From: JAEZAA01 sp964514485
GTDB lineage: Bacteria; Pseudomonadota; Gammaproteobacteria; Pseudomonadales; Oleiphilaceae
Length of the DNA stretch: 64,000 nt
NCBI GenBank assembly: GCA_964514485.1
Contig: CAZEWG010000003.1
Span: 1-64,000 of the forward strand
Direction of reading: 5' to 3'
This document shows positions 34,555 through 44,132 of the stretch, in pieces. The notes under the pieces are model-generated. The model had not been told where the DNA came from, did not search any database, and saw nothing but the letters and a program-made list of their open reading frames with translations. The position numbers and the translations under genes are program-made. Within the stretch, counting starts at the first letter, position 1. Each line of letters opens with the position of its first letter.

Positions 34555-36414
34555 ATGCTTTCATTCGCCAACGGCCCTAGTCAGGTTTCCAAGTTTTCTT
34601 TTTGCACTCCGGCCACTCTCGTGGTCACCGCAGCCGTCTCCCTTGGCCTGCTGAACCAGACTGCCCAAGCCGAACCCCAGCAAGTTCAGCCGCGCCACGG
34701 CGTGGCCATGCACGGGGAGGTTAAATACCCTGAAACCTTCACTCACTTCGACTATGTCAATCCCGATGCCCCCAAAGGCGGCACCTTGCGACTCGCCGTG
34801 GTCGGAGACAACTTCGACAGTTTCAATCCGTTTGTGATCAAGGGCGTTTCCGCGGCGGGGGTCAGCGCGTACCTCTATGACTCGCTCATGAAGCAGGCCG
34901 GTGATGAGCCCTTCTCCGAATACGGTCTGATCGCCGAAAAAATCGAGATGCCGGAAGATCGTTCCTGGGTGAGCTTTCATTTAAACAAAGCCGCCCGCTT
35001 CCACGACGGCCACCCGATCACTGCTGAAGACGTCGCCTTCACCTTTAAGCTCCTGACCGAACATGAGCAAGCCCAGCCGTTCTACCGGGCCTATTGGGGT
35101 GATGTCAGTGAAGTGAAAATCATCAACCCCCATCAGGTCACCTTTGTGTTCAGCACCGACCAAAACAAAGAGTTGCCACTGATTCTCGGACAAATGCCAG
35201 TGCTGCCCAAGCATTGGTGGGAAAAGCGGGACTTCGGCGCGGCCAACCTGGAGGCTCCTTTGGGGAGCGGCCCCTACCGCATCAAAAGCTTCGACGCCGG
35301 CCGTTCGGTGACCTGGGAGCGGGTCGACGATTACTGGGCCAAAGATCTACCCGTGAACAAGGGCATGTATAACTTCGACACCCTCGTTTACGACTACTAC
35401 AAGGACAACACGGTCGCACTGGAAGCCTTCAAGGCCGGCCACTACGACCTACGCCAAGAATATACCGCCAAGAACTGGGCCACCCTCTATACCGGCGAGG
35501 CCTTCGACAAAGGCCAGATCAAGAAAGAAGAGATCGCCCACGAAATGCCGGTGGGCCTGCAAGGGTTTATCTATAACACCCGCCGCCCGGTGTTCCAGGA
35601 CCCGCTGGTGCGGGAAGCCCTGGCTTATGCTTTCGACTATGAGTGGACCAACGCCAATTTGTTTCATGGCGCCTACACCCGCACCGACAGCTTTTTCGAG
35701 AACTCCGAACTGGCCTCGTCAGGCTTGCCCAGCAAAGAAGAGCTGGAGATTCTGACCCCCTTTAAAGACAAGCTGCCACCGCGGGTTTTCACCACGCCAT
35801 ATCAACCGCCCTCAACGGCCGCCCCGGGGAGCATTCGCGACAACCTGAAAACGGCCTTGGAAAAACTGAACGAGGCCGGATACGCAGTGCAGAAAGGTCG
35901 CATGGTCCACAAAGAAACCGGAAAGCCGCTGCAGTTCGAAATTCTGCTGGTGCAAAAGGACTTTGAGCGGGTGGTGCAACCCTTTATCAAGAACCTGCAA
36001 CGCTTGGGTGTGCAGGTCACCCCCCGTCTGGTGGATACCAGCCAGTACATCAACCGGGTTCGGGCCTTCAACTTCGATATGATTGTCCTGACCCTGGCCC
36101 AGTCCGACTCGCCGGGTAATGAACAGCGGGATTATTGGTCCTCCGCAGCCGCCGACAGCCCTGGTTCTCGCAATTATATCGGTGTCAAAGATCCGGTAGT
36201 GGACCAGCTCATCGAACTGGTGATCAGTGCGCCGGACCGTGATGCTCTCATTCACCGCACACGGGCGCTGGATCGGGTTCTGCTTGCCGGGCACTATGTG
36301 ATTCCCCAGTGGCACAACCGCACCACCCGCGTGGCCTATTGGAACAAATTCGGTCACCCCGACACCCCGCCCAAAACGGGTATTGATCTCGATACCTGGT
36401 GGATCCGTAAATAA
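34555..36414 (+). CDS. yejA: Peptide ABC transporter substrate-binding protein (YejA-like)
   Basis: 619 aa SBP family 5 protein. A signal peptide ends near AQAEP, about residue 40. HGVAMHGEVKYPETFTHFDYVNPDAPKGGTLRLA is typical of the YejA/oligopeptide-binding branch, with FNPFVIKG and a C-terminal DTWWIRK. It delivers oligopeptides, including microcin C-like peptides in E. coli, to the YejBEF transporter. I take the ATG at 34555 with TAGGA upstream; a codon at 34513 would extend it by 14 residues. First gene of a four-gene operon. Confidence 0.93.
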   Translation: MLSFANGPSQVSKFSFCTPATLVVTAAVSLGLLNQTAQAEPQQVQPRHGVAMHGEVKYPETFTHFDYVNPDAPKGGTLRLAVVGDNFDSFNPFVIKGVSAAGVSAYLYDSLMKQAGDEPFSEYGLIAEKIEMPEDRSWVSFHLNKAARFHDGHPITAEDVAFTFKLLTEHEQAQPFYRAYWGDVSEVKIINPHQVTFVFSTDQNKELPLILGQMPVLPKHWWEKRDFGAANLEAPLGSGPYRIKSFDAGRSVTWERVDDYWAKDLPVNKGMYNFDTLVYDYYKDNTVALEAFKAGHYDLRQEYTAKNWATLYTGEAFDKGQIKKEEIAHEMPVGLQGFIYNTRRPVFQDPLVREALAYAFDYEWTNANLFHGAYTRTDSFFENSELASSGLPSKEELEILTPFKDKLPPRVFTTPYQPPSTAAPGSIRDNLKTALEKLNEAGYAVQKGRMVHKETGKPLQFEILLVQKDFERVVQPFIKNLQRLGVQVTPRLVDTSQYINRVRAFNFDMIVLTLAQSDSPGNEQRDYWSSAAADSPGSRNYIGVKDPVVDQLIELVISAPDRDALIHRTRALDRVLLAGHYVIPQWHNRTTRVAYWNKFGHPDTPPKTGIDLDTWWIRK

Positions 36415-36448
36415 CCACAGATTAACCGACTAGGACCACCGCGGGATT

Positions 36449-37534
36449 ATGGGACTGTACATCCTACGCCGTTTGTTGCTGATCATTCCGACCCTGTTCG
36501 GAATCATGCTGATCAACTTCCTGATCATTCAGGCCGCCCCCGGCGGCCCCGTTGAGCAAACCCTGGCCAAGCTCCAGGGTATGGGCTCCGAGGTCCAAAG
36601 CCGGCTCGGCGGCGGCCAAATAGAAACCCAGGTGCAAAGCCGCTCGGATTTTCAATACCGGGGCGCCCAAGGGCTGGACCCTGAATTGATCGCCCGCATC
36701 GAAAAGCTCTATGGCTTCGACAAGCCCCTCTCCGAGCGTTTCTGGCTCATGCTCAAAAGCTATGCCGTATTCGACTTCGGTGACAGTTTCTACCGGGATC
36801 GGAGCGTCACCGAACTGATTGTCGAAAAAATGCCGGTGTCCATTTCCCTGGGGCTTTGGTCCACCCTGATCATGTATCTGATTTCCATTCCATTGGGCAT
36901 TCGAAAGGCGATCCGTGATGGCAGCCGGTTCGATGTCTGGACCAGCAGTGTGATTGTGGTGGGTTATGCCATTCCTGGCTTCCTGTTCGCCATTCTACTC
37001 ATTGTGCTGTTTGCCGGCGGCACCTATCTGGATTGGTTCCCACTGCGGGGGCTGACCTCACCGAACTGGGACGAGCTCAACTGGTGGCAAAAGATCCTGG
37101 ACTACTTCTGGCATCTGGCGCTGCCCATTACCGCCAACGTGATTGGCGGCTTCGCCACGCTCACCATTCTCACCAAGAACTCATTTCTGGATGAGATCAA
37201 CAAGCAATATGTCATTACAGCCCGGGCCAAGGGCCTGACGGAACAACGCATTCTCTACGGGCACGTGTTCCGTAATGCCATGCTGATCGTCATCGCGGGC
37301 ATGCCGGCGGCGCTCGTGTCACTGTTTTTCACCGGCTCCTTGCTGATTGAGGTGATCTTTTCACTGGATGGCCTGGGCCTCCTGGGCTTTGAGTCCACCA
37401 TCAACCGGGATTATCCAGTGGTGTTTGGCACCCTGTTCATCTTCACCCTGATGGGGCTTTTGCTGAAACTGGTGAGCGATGTGACCTATGTTCTGGTCGA
37501 CCCCCGTATCGATTTTGAAAGTCGGGAGGGCTGA
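36449..37534 (+). CDS. yejB: Peptide ABC transporter permease (YejB-like)
   Basis: 361 aa (E. coli YejB 364). MGLYILRRLLLIIPTLFGIMLINFLIIQAAPGG is the usual N-terminal TM of the OppB/DppB-type permease; the EAA loop is NKQYVITARAKGLTEQRILYGHVFRNAML. Six TM helices, with a long loop after TM1 typical of YejB. It is 34 bp downstream of yejA and abuts yejE. Confidence 0.95.
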   Translation: MGLYILRRLLLIIPTLFGIMLINFLIIQAAPGGPVEQTLAKLQGMGSEVQSRLGGGQIETQVQSRSDFQYRGAQGLDPELIARIEKLYGFDKPLSERFWLMLKSYAVFDFGDSFYRDRSVTELIVEKMPVSISLGLWSTLIMYLISIPLGIRKAIRDGSRFDVWTSSVIVVGYAIPGFLFAILLIVLFAGGTYLDWFPLRGLTSPNWDELNWWQKILDYFWHLALPITANVIGGFATLTILTKNSFLDEINKQYVITARAKGLTEQRILYGHVFRNAMLIVIAGMPAALVSLFFTGSLLIEVIFSLDGLGLLGFESTINRDYPVVFGTLFIFTLMGLLLKLVSDVTYVLVDPRIDFESREG

Positions 37535-37535
37535 C

Positions 37536-38576
37536 ATGCGCCAACGTCTGTCCCGCATGCTCGCAAGCCCAATCAATCAGCGCCGCCTGCAGAATTTCCG
37601 TGCCAACAAGCGGGGTTACTGGTCATTCTGGATCTTCCTGGTGTTGTTTATTCTGTCCTTGGGGGCGGAGCTGATCGCCAACGACAATCCGGTGCTGGTC
37701 TCCTACCAGGACAAACTCTACTACCCCATGTTCAAAACCTACCCGGAAACCGAGTTCGGAGGCTTTTTGCCCACCGAGACCAGCTTCCGGGATCCATTTA
37801 TTATTGAGGAGATCGAGAGTAACGGCTGGATCATCTGGCCGCCGATCCGCTATCACTACGACACCATCAACTATGACCTTCAGGTCCCCGCACCCGCGCC
37901 CCCATCCGGGGAAAACCTGCTCGGTACGGATGACCAGGGGCGGGATGTGCTGGCCCGTTTGATCTACGGTTTTCGTATCTCGGTTCTGTTCGGCCTGGTA
38001 CTCACCGTCGCCAGCAGTATTGTGGGCGTGATCGTCGGCGCCCTGCAGGGCTTCTACGGGGGCAAGGTTGACCTGCTGGGCCAGCGTTTTATTGAGGTTT
38101 GGTCCGGGTTGCCAGTGCTGTATCTGCTGATCATTCTGTCGAGTTTCGTGCAGCCCAACTTCTGGTGGCTGCTGGGCATTATGCTGCTGTTTAGCTGGAT
38201 GGCCCTGGTAGATGTGGTCAGGGCCGAGTTTCTACGGGCCCGCAACTTTGAATACGTTCGTGCAGCCCGAGCCTTGGGCGCTTCCAATGGGCTGATCATG
38301 TTCAGACACATGCTGCCCAATGCCATGGTTGCTACCCTGACCTTCATGCCCTTTATCCTGACCGGAGCCATTACCACCCTGACCTCCCTGGATTTTCTCG
38401 GTTTTGGCCTGCCGTTGGGCTCACCATCCCTGGGGGAGCTGATCGCCCAGGCCAAGGCCAATCTGCACGCGCCCTGGCTGGGGATTTCGGTGTTCATCAC
38501 CCTGTCCCTGATGCTGACTTTGCTGGTTTTCATTGGAGAGGCCGTACGCGATGCGTTCGATCCGCGAAAAGTCTGA
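37536..38576 (+). CDS. yejE: Peptide ABC transporter permease (YejE-like)
   Basis: 346 aa (E. coli YejE 341). DppC-type permease: after TM1 a long insert (about 50-130), then ENLLGTDDQGRDVLARLIYGFRISV, and the EAA loop EYVRAARALGASNGLIMFRHMLPNAM. The ATG follows the yejB stop by 1 nt with GGGAGG upstream. Partner of YejB in the membrane pore. Confidence 0.95.
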   Translation: MRQRLSRMLASPINQRRLQNFRANKRGYWSFWIFLVLFILSLGAELIANDNPVLVSYQDKLYYPMFKTYPETEFGGFLPTETSFRDPFIIEEIESNGWIIWPPIRYHYDTINYDLQVPAPAPPSGENLLGTDDQGRDVLARLIYGFRISVLFGLVLTVASSIVGVIVGALQGFYGGKVDLLGQRFIEVWSGLPVLYLLIILSSFVQPNFWWLLGIMLLFSWMALVDVVRAEFLRARNFEYVRAARALGASNGLIMFRHMLPNAMVATLTFMPFILTGAITTLTSLDFLGFGLPLGSPSLGELIAQAKANLHAPWLGISVFITLSLMLTLLVFIGEAVRDAFDPRKV

Positions 38577-40203
38577 CACCTCATTAGCTTCCCCCCTGCT
38601 CCGGGTTCGTAATCTTTCCGTGGACTTCGTCCAGGGGGCAAACCGGGTCTCCGCGGTGAAAGATGTCTCTTTTGATCTCTACGCAAACAAAACATTGGCG
38701 GTGGTCGGTGAAAGTGGCTCGGGGAAATCAGTGACGGCTCTGTCCATCCTGCGCCTACTGCCCTATCCCAAGGCGGAGCATCCAACCGGCAGCATTGAGT
38801 TCGATGGCCAGGACCTTCTGCGCCTGGACGAGCCGCAGCTCAGACAAATTCGCGGCTCTCGAATCGGCATGATTTTTCAGGAGCCGATGACCTCCTTAAA
38901 CCCGCTGCATCATATCGAAAAGCAGATTGCCGAAACCCTGCTCCTGCACCGCAACCTGACGCCCCAACAGGCTCGCCAGCGGGTGATTGAGCTGCTCACA
39001 CTGGTGGGCATTCCAGAGCCTGAAAAACGACTGCAAAGCTTCCCCCATCAGTTGTCCGGCGGTCAGAAACAGCGGGTCATGATTGCCATGGCGCTGGCCA
39101 ACGAGCCCGACATCCTGATTGCCGATGAACCCACCACGGCCCTGGATGTGACCGTGCAGAAACAGGTTCTGGAACTGCTTAAGTCACTCCAGCAGAAAAT
39201 GGGAATGGCGATTTTACTGATTACCCATGATCTGGGGATCGTCCGCCATTACGCTGACGAGGTGGTGGTCATGCACCAGGGCAAGGTCGTGGAACAAGCC
39301 CCCTGCGAGGAGCTTTTCGCGAACCCCCGGCAGGAATATACCCGCACCCTGATCCATAGCGATCCCAGTGGCGAGCCGCCCCCTGTATCCGCCGACGCCC
39401 CAACAGTGCTCAGCGCCGAACAGCTGCGGGTCTGGTTTCCTTTGAAAAAGAACTTCTTCGGCCGCCCCACTGCCTGGGTCAAGGCGGTGCAGGACGTTAA
39501 TTTCGAGTTACGCCGGGGAGAAACTCTCGGTATTGTCGGCGAAAGCGGCAGCGGGAAAACCACCATCGGGCTGGCCCTGCTGAAGCTGCTGCAAAGCCAG
39601 GGGGCCATCAGCTTTCACAATCAACGGGTCGATCAGCTCAATCAAAAAGGCTTCCGGCCCCTAAGGCGGCGGCTGCAAATTGTGTTTCAAGACCCCTACG
39701 GGAGCCTGAGCCCCCGGATGTCGGTGGCCCAGATTATTGGTGAAGGGCTGGAAATCCATGGCATAGGTACGGAAGCCGAACGGGAGCAAATGGTGATTGA
39801 TGCCCTGAAAGAAGTGGAGCTCGACCCGGATACCCGTCACCGTTATCCCCACGAGTTTTCCGGCGGCCAGCGCCAGCGCATCGCCATTGCCCGGGCCTTG
39901 GTACTGAAACCGGAAATCATCGTGCTCGACGAACCCACCTCCGCCCTGGACCGTAGTGTCCAGTGCCAGGTTGTGGAGTTGCTGCGCAAACTCCAGCACC
40001 GCCACCAACTCAGCTACATTTTCATTAGTCATGACCTGGCGGTGGTCAAAGCCCTCAGTCACCGGGTGTTGGTGATGTACCAAGGTGAAATTGTGGAGTC
40101 CGGCACCACTGAGCAGATCTTTTCAGCCCCGCGCCAACCCTATACTCGGACATTGATCGACGCCGCCTTCTTCTATGGCCGGCAAGCCAAGGCGCTGCCA
40201 TAA
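38551..40203 (+). CDS. yejF: Peptide ABC transporter ATPase with two ABC domains (YejF-like)
   Basis: 550 aa fused double ATPase (E. coli YejF 529). Each half has Walker A (VVGESGSGKSVT near 46; IVGESGSGKTTI near 330), signature (LSGGQKQR; FSGGQRQR) and Walker B (ILIADEPTTALD; IIVLDEPTSALD). Its ATG lies 26 nt inside the end of yejE, coupling translation. It powers the YejBE pore. No regulator gene is adjacent. Confidence 0.96.
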   Translation: MRSIREKSDTSLASPLLRVRNLSVDFVQGANRVSAVKDVSFDLYANKTLAVVGESGSGKSVTALSILRLLPYPKAEHPTGSIEFDGQDLLRLDEPQLRQIRGSRIGMIFQEPMTSLNPLHHIEKQIAETLLLHRNLTPQQARQRVIELLTLVGIPEPEKRLQSFPHQLSGGQKQRVMIAMALANEPDILIADEPTTALDVTVQKQVLELLKSLQQKMGMAILLITHDLGIVRHYADEVVVMHQGKVVEQAPCEELFANPRQEYTRTLIHSDPSGEPPPVSADAPTVLSAEQLRVWFPLKKNFFGRPTAWVKAVQDVNFELRRGETLGIVGESGSGKTTIGLALLKLLQSQGAISFHNQRVDQLNQKGFRPLRRRLQIVFQDPYGSLSPRMSVAQIIGEGLEIHGIGTEAEREQMVIDALKEVELDPDTRHRYPHEFSGGQRQRIAIARALVLKPEIIVLDEPTSALDRSVQCQVVELLRKLQHRHQLSYIFISHDLAVVKALSHRVLVMYQGEIVESGTTEQIFSAPRQPYTRTLIDAAFFYGRQAKALP

Positions 40204-40329
40204 GCGCCTTCCCTGATTACCTCCGCCAGTAACAGCTTGTTACCATGGGCGCCACCCGCCAGGGTTGCCGGTACGCGCCGAAAGTGGGTACACACTTAGC
40301 TGTAATTCCCTGATCTCTTGAGCATTGTC

Positions 40330-41877
40330 ATGAATACTGCATCCTTAGTTAGTCCTGCCGCCGGGCAGAGAAAGGGCCTGGTAGACCGTGTTGTAAATTA
40401 TCGGACCTATGTCAGCAAAACCCTCTGGCTGATGACACTGCTGGCCTGGGCCTTGTCCTGGGCCTTTGCCGCCGTCCACGACACCTGGCTTTTGGCGATC
40501 ACTCTGGGTGGAGCGCTCACCGCCATCAACACCTTTTTAGTGTTTAAAACCTCTTTTCGGGTCGCCTCCATTGGCGTGGCCATCAACTTGATGATTTTCG
40601 TCAGCCTCCATGTGCATCAACTGCAAGGTATGATCGAGGCCCACTTTGGCTACTTCGTATTCATCGCCGCCCTTTTTAGCTATCTCAACTGGAGACCCCT
40701 GGTTGCAGCAGCCGGCACGGCAGCCCTACTCCACGTGATCGTGCATATCCTGCAAGCCCAGGGCTTCCCCATTTATCTGTTTCCAGAAGAGCATCATTCC
40801 TGGCTGATCGTCGGTGTGCATGCGCTTTATGTGGTGATCGAGACCATCGTACTGATTTACCTCACCACACTGACCTATCACCTGTTGAATGTCTCCCGTG
40901 AGCTGGTGAAATCCCTTGAGGAAATGCAGTCGTCCGATCACCGATTGAACTTACTGGCCACCCCGGACCGGGAGTGCGCTCGTAAAAACTCGATTCTGGC
41001 CATGTTTGATCGCGTCCTCGCCAGCATGCGCCAGGCGGTGACCCAGGCCAAGACTGCCGAGGCGGCCACTTCCCATTTGTTGGCAAACGCCAGCAACGAT
41101 ATTCATCAATTGGCCAGTTACACCCAAAACAATCGCCAGGAAGCTGAGCAGATGTTCCAGGCCCTGACGGACATGGCACGGTCGGCGTCCAATGTACGCC
41201 ACAGCATTGAGCGCAGTGTCGAACTGATTGGCCAGGCCTCTGCCAAGCAAAAAGAAGGCGAGCAGGTTGTCAGCGCCGCTGAGCAAGGCCTCACCAGCCT
41301 CTCCAACTCGTTACAAAACACCTCAGCCCATATCGACTCGCTGGCCACCGACTGCAATGCCGCCAGGGAGATCCTGAACGAGGTGCAAGGCATTGCTGAA
41401 CAGACCAACTTGCTGGCCCTCAACGCTGCCATTGAAGCGGCCCGCGCCGGTGACCAGGGGCGCGGTTTTGCGGTGGTCGCCAACGAGGTGCGTACCCTGG
41501 CCACCCGCTCCCAAGACGCGACCCAGCGCATTGGCGAGATTATCCATCGCCTGCAAACGGCTTCGCAGACCTCCGTCAAAGCGATGAAGGAAAGCGCTGG
41601 CCTGGCCCAACAAAACCTTCTGGAAGTCCAACAGGCCGTGGCCGTATTCAGCGAAACTAGCCGCACCCTGGAACAGATGGCAGACTATGGCAGCCAAATC
41701 CGAACCGACTCCAGTGCGCAGGAATACACAGCCAACGCTTTAATGACGCAAGCCGAGCACGTCAGGAGCACTGCCACTAACAGTGAACGCACGGTCAGCC
41801 GCGTCCAGCAGGAAATTACCCAGTTGGCGCAAGAATACGCGCAACTGAAGCAAGGCCTGGAAGTCTTTAAAGCCTAA
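40330..41877 (+). CDS. Chemoreceptor with multi-span histidine-rich membrane sensor
   Basis: 515 aa. There is no periplasmic ligand domain; residues about 30-185 form six or so TM helices with ten His residues (50, 94, 96, 105, 135, 139, 155, 156, 164, 184), several in or next to membrane spans (SLHVHQL, EAHFGYFVF, LLHVIVH, PEEHHSW). The C-terminal half is a standard signalling domain (EQTNLLALNAAIEAARAGDQGRGFAVVANEVRTLATRS). No HAMP motif is evident between them. Such a sensor suits membrane-intrinsic signals such as redox state, metal, gas or membrane energy (inference). Start at ATG 40330, with a TTG four codons upstream possible. Confidence 0.9.
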   Translation: MNTASLVSPAAGQRKGLVDRVVNYRTYVSKTLWLMTLLAWALSWAFAAVHDTWLLAITLGGALTAINTFLVFKTSFRVASIGVAINLMIFVSLHVHQLQGMIEAHFGYFVFIAALFSYLNWRPLVAAAGTAALLHVIVHILQAQGFPIYLFPEEHHSWLIVGVHALYVVIETIVLIYLTTLTYHLLNVSRELVKSLEEMQSSDHRLNLLATPDRECARKNSILAMFDRVLASMRQAVTQAKTAEAATSHLLANASNDIHQLASYTQNNRQEAEQMFQALTDMARSASNVRHSIERSVELIGQASAKQKEGEQVVSAAEQGLTSLSNSLQNTSAHIDSLATDCNAAREILNEVQGIAEQTNLLALNAAIEAARAGDQGRGFAVVANEVRTLATRSQDATQRIGEIIHRLQTASQTSVKAMKESAGLAQQNLLEVQQAVAVFSETSRTLEQMADYGSQIRTDSSAQEYTANALMTQAEHVRSTATNSERTVSRVQQEITQLAQEYAQLKQGLEVFKA

Positions 41878-41912
41878 TGGGAAGCCCTGGTGTGACATCC
41901 ACGCCTGGCAAT

Positions 41913-41946
41913 TGCCGCGCCCGTCACGAACAGGACGGGCGCGGCA
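41913..41946 (+). terminator. Stable hairpin between the chemoreceptor and fabI
   Basis: TGCCGCGCCCGTC and GACGGGCGCGGCA form a perfect 13-bp stem with an 8-nt loop 35 bp after the chemoreceptor stop. No U-tract follows, so it may be a Rho-type or weak terminator. Confidence 0.5.
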
Positions 41947-42013
41947 GGCGTTGGCAGCAGGCTGGAAGGGCTTTATCATCCGAATGTTGTGACAAATGAA
42001 TCGAGGAACAGTC

Positions 42014-42808
42014 ATGGGTCTTTTATCCGGTAAACGTGCTTTGATCGTTGGCGTGGCCAGCAAACTTTCCATCGCCAAAGGTATTGCCGATGCCTTTCAT
42101 CGTGAAGGTGCCGAGATCGCCCTGACCTATCAAAACGACAAACTCAAATCCCGCGTTGAAGAGTTTGCGGCCCAATATGGCTCCAACCTGACCTTTCCCT
42201 GTGATGTTGCCAGCGATGAAGAGATCGAAGCCCTGTTCTCTCAACTGGGGCAACACTGGGATGGATTGGACATTCTGGTGCATGCGGTTGGCTTTGCGCC
42301 CGCCCACGAACTGGACGGCAACTATGTGGATGTCACCACCCGCGAAGGCTTCCGCATCGCCCATGACATCAGCTCCTATAGCTTTGTGGCCCTGGCCAAG
42401 GGAGCCCGCACCCTGATGCAGGGGCGCAATGGCTCCTTGCTGACCCTGACCTACCTGGGGGCGGAGAAAACACTGCCCAACTACAACGTGATGGGACTTG
42501 CCAAAGCCAGCCTGGAAGCCAATGTGCGCTATATGGCCGCCAGCCTCGGCCCGGAAGGGACCCGGGTCAATGCTATTTCGGCGGGCCCGATCCGCACCCT
42601 GGCCGCCTCAGGCATCAAGAGTTTCCGTAAGATGCTGGCGGAAAATGAAAAGCGGACGCCGTTGCGCCGCAACGTCACTATCGAAGAAGTGGGCAACTCC
42701 GCGGCCTTCCTCTGCTCCGACTGGGCCAGTGGTATTACCGGAGAGATACTCTTTGTCGACGGGGGCTTCAATATCACCGGCATGGGGCCCCTGGACAGCG
42801 AAGGCTAA
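42014..42808 (+). CDS. fabI: Enoyl-ACP reductase (NADH)
   Basis: 264 aa short-chain reductase of type II fatty-acid synthesis, the triclosan target. The active-site Tyr-Tyr-Lys set is Y147 (TLTYLGAEKT), Y157 and K164 (YNVMGLAKAS). The Gly-rich VGVASKLSIAKGIADA is the FabI NAD site. The C-terminus FVDGGFNITGMG is typical. The ATG at 42014 has GAGGA 6 nt upstream. In P. aeruginosa, fabI also neighbours this peptide ABC locus. Confidence 0.97.
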   Translation: MGLLSGKRALIVGVASKLSIAKGIADAFHREGAEIALTYQNDKLKSRVEEFAAQYGSNLTFPCDVASDEEIEALFSQLGQHWDGLDILVHAVGFAPAHELDGNYVDVTTREGFRIAHDISSYSFVALAKGARTLMQGRNGSLLTLTYLGAEKTLPNYNVMGLAKASLEANVRYMAASLGPEGTRVNAISAGPIRTLAASGIKSFRKMLAENEKRTPLRRNVTIEEVGNSAAFLCSDWASGITGEILFVDGGFNITGMGPLDSEG

Positions 42809-42935
42809 CCAAGCCCCACGCCCGTCACTTCGGATGCACAAATCCGGCACTGCTTCACTGTAGTCGAATGTAACTTCCTGTAAGGTTTGACGAATTAACA
42901 GTGAGTGCACCAAGAGTGTATCCGGAGTGGCTTTG

Positions 42936-44060
42936 ATGCATATGTCCCTTTCTTCGTTCCGTCATTTGCTTATCGTTGCACTGGCGCTGATCGCGCTCAG
43001 TGGCTGCTCGACCATGGGTCCGACGATGAAGGCCAGTCCTTCACTGATGAATGCCATGGGCGTCGCCAGCTATCCCCTGAAAGACCTTGAGCGAAAATAC
43101 ACCACCCGCGAATCCCGTTGGCTCGAAATCGATGGCCTGCGCATTCACTACCGGGATGTGGGCGAAGGTCACCCGGTGGTCCTGGTGCACGGCATCATGT
43201 CTTCGTTGCACACCTGGGATGGCTGGACCGCCGAACTGCGTCGCAACTACCGGGTCATATCACTGGACGTTCCCAGCTACGGGCTGACCGGCGCTCTGCC
43301 CGATCACCTGGAATATTCCGACGAGACTCTGCTGAGCCTGTTCAGCCAGTTTGTTGACGAGTTGGAGCTGGAGCGCTTCTCCATTGCCGGCAATTCCCTG
43401 GGGGGCTACCTTGCCGCCCTCTATGCAGCACAAAACCCACAGCGGGTCGAGAGGCTGATCTTGCTGGATCCGATCGGTTATCCCCAAGAGACCCCCTGGG
43501 TCTTCGACATGGCAACCTTGCCCGGGATCAGCACCCTGGGTCGTTTCATTGCCCCACCGTTCCTGGTGACCATGAACGTGCGGGATGTCTACGGCGACCC
43601 GACGCGACTGACCCAGGAGAACCTGGCCCGCTACATCCATATGTCTCAACGCCCGGGCGCCAAGTCTGCCTATATGACGACCATGGTCGAACTGAAGAAA
43701 CGCAGTAGTCGGGAGGTGCCCCTGCCGTTCTATCGAATCAAGGCACCGACCCTGCTGATGTGGGGTGAAGCAGATCGCTGGGTACCCGTGGAGTTGGCGG
43801 AACGCTGGAAAGCGGACATCCCCCACTTGCAGCTCATCACCTACCCTGGTGTTGGCCACGTTCCCATGGAGGAACTACCCTACGAAACCGCCCAGGACGC
43901 CAAGGCCTTTCTGGCAGATCTGGCTGTGACACCCAGTTCTCGCAGCACCAGCCCAAGCGGTGCGGGGGATTCACTGGGTAATCTGGAAAGACTGCTGCAA
44001 GGCGAGTCTGAACTGGCGCCCCAATCCGAACTGGGCGAGATGGCTCCCCTGGAGCTCTAG
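42936..44060 (+). CDS. Alpha/beta hydrolase lipoprotein
   Basis: 374 aa. A lipoprotein signal with lipobox LSGC (C about 24) is followed by an alpha/beta-hydrolase fold: VVLVHGIMSSLHTWDGW (oxyanion hole), nucleophile elbow AGNSLGGYLAAL, D in WGEADRWVP and H in GVGHVPMEELP complete the triad. The last 50 residues are a low-complexity Ser/Gly/Glu tail (LAPQSELGEMAPLEL) beyond the fold. It is probably an envelope-anchored esterase or lipase of unknown substrate. ATG 42936 with GGAG 8 nt upstream. Confidence 0.87.
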   Translation: MHMSLSSFRHLLIVALALIALSGCSTMGPTMKASPSLMNAMGVASYPLKDLERKYTTRESRWLEIDGLRIHYRDVGEGHPVVLVHGIMSSLHTWDGWTAELRRNYRVISLDVPSYGLTGALPDHLEYSDETLLSLFSQFVDELELERFSIAGNSLGGYLAALYAAQNPQRVERLILLDPIGYPQETPWVFDMATLPGISTLGRFIAPPFLVTMNVRDVYGDPTRLTQENLARYIHMSQRPGAKSAYMTTMVELKKRSSREVPLPFYRIKAPTLLMWGEADRWVPVELAERWKADIPHLQLITYPGVGHVPMEELPYETAQDAKAFLADLAVTPSSRSTSPSGAGDSLGNLERLLQGESELAPQSELGEMAPLEL

Positions 44061-44069
44061 GTTCCCTGC

Positions 44070-44095
44070 GGGTCGCGGCCAATCAGCCGCGGCCC
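44070..44095. terminator. Hairpin between convergent hydrolase and PilZ genes
   Basis: GGGTCGCGGC and GCCGCGGCCC form a 10-bp stem (one wobble) around CAATCA. No U-tract; placement between convergent genes supports a termination role. Confidence 0.4.
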
Positions 44096-44132
44096 TCATC
44101 CAACAAACCCGAAGCCCAAACGGGTTCCCGGG

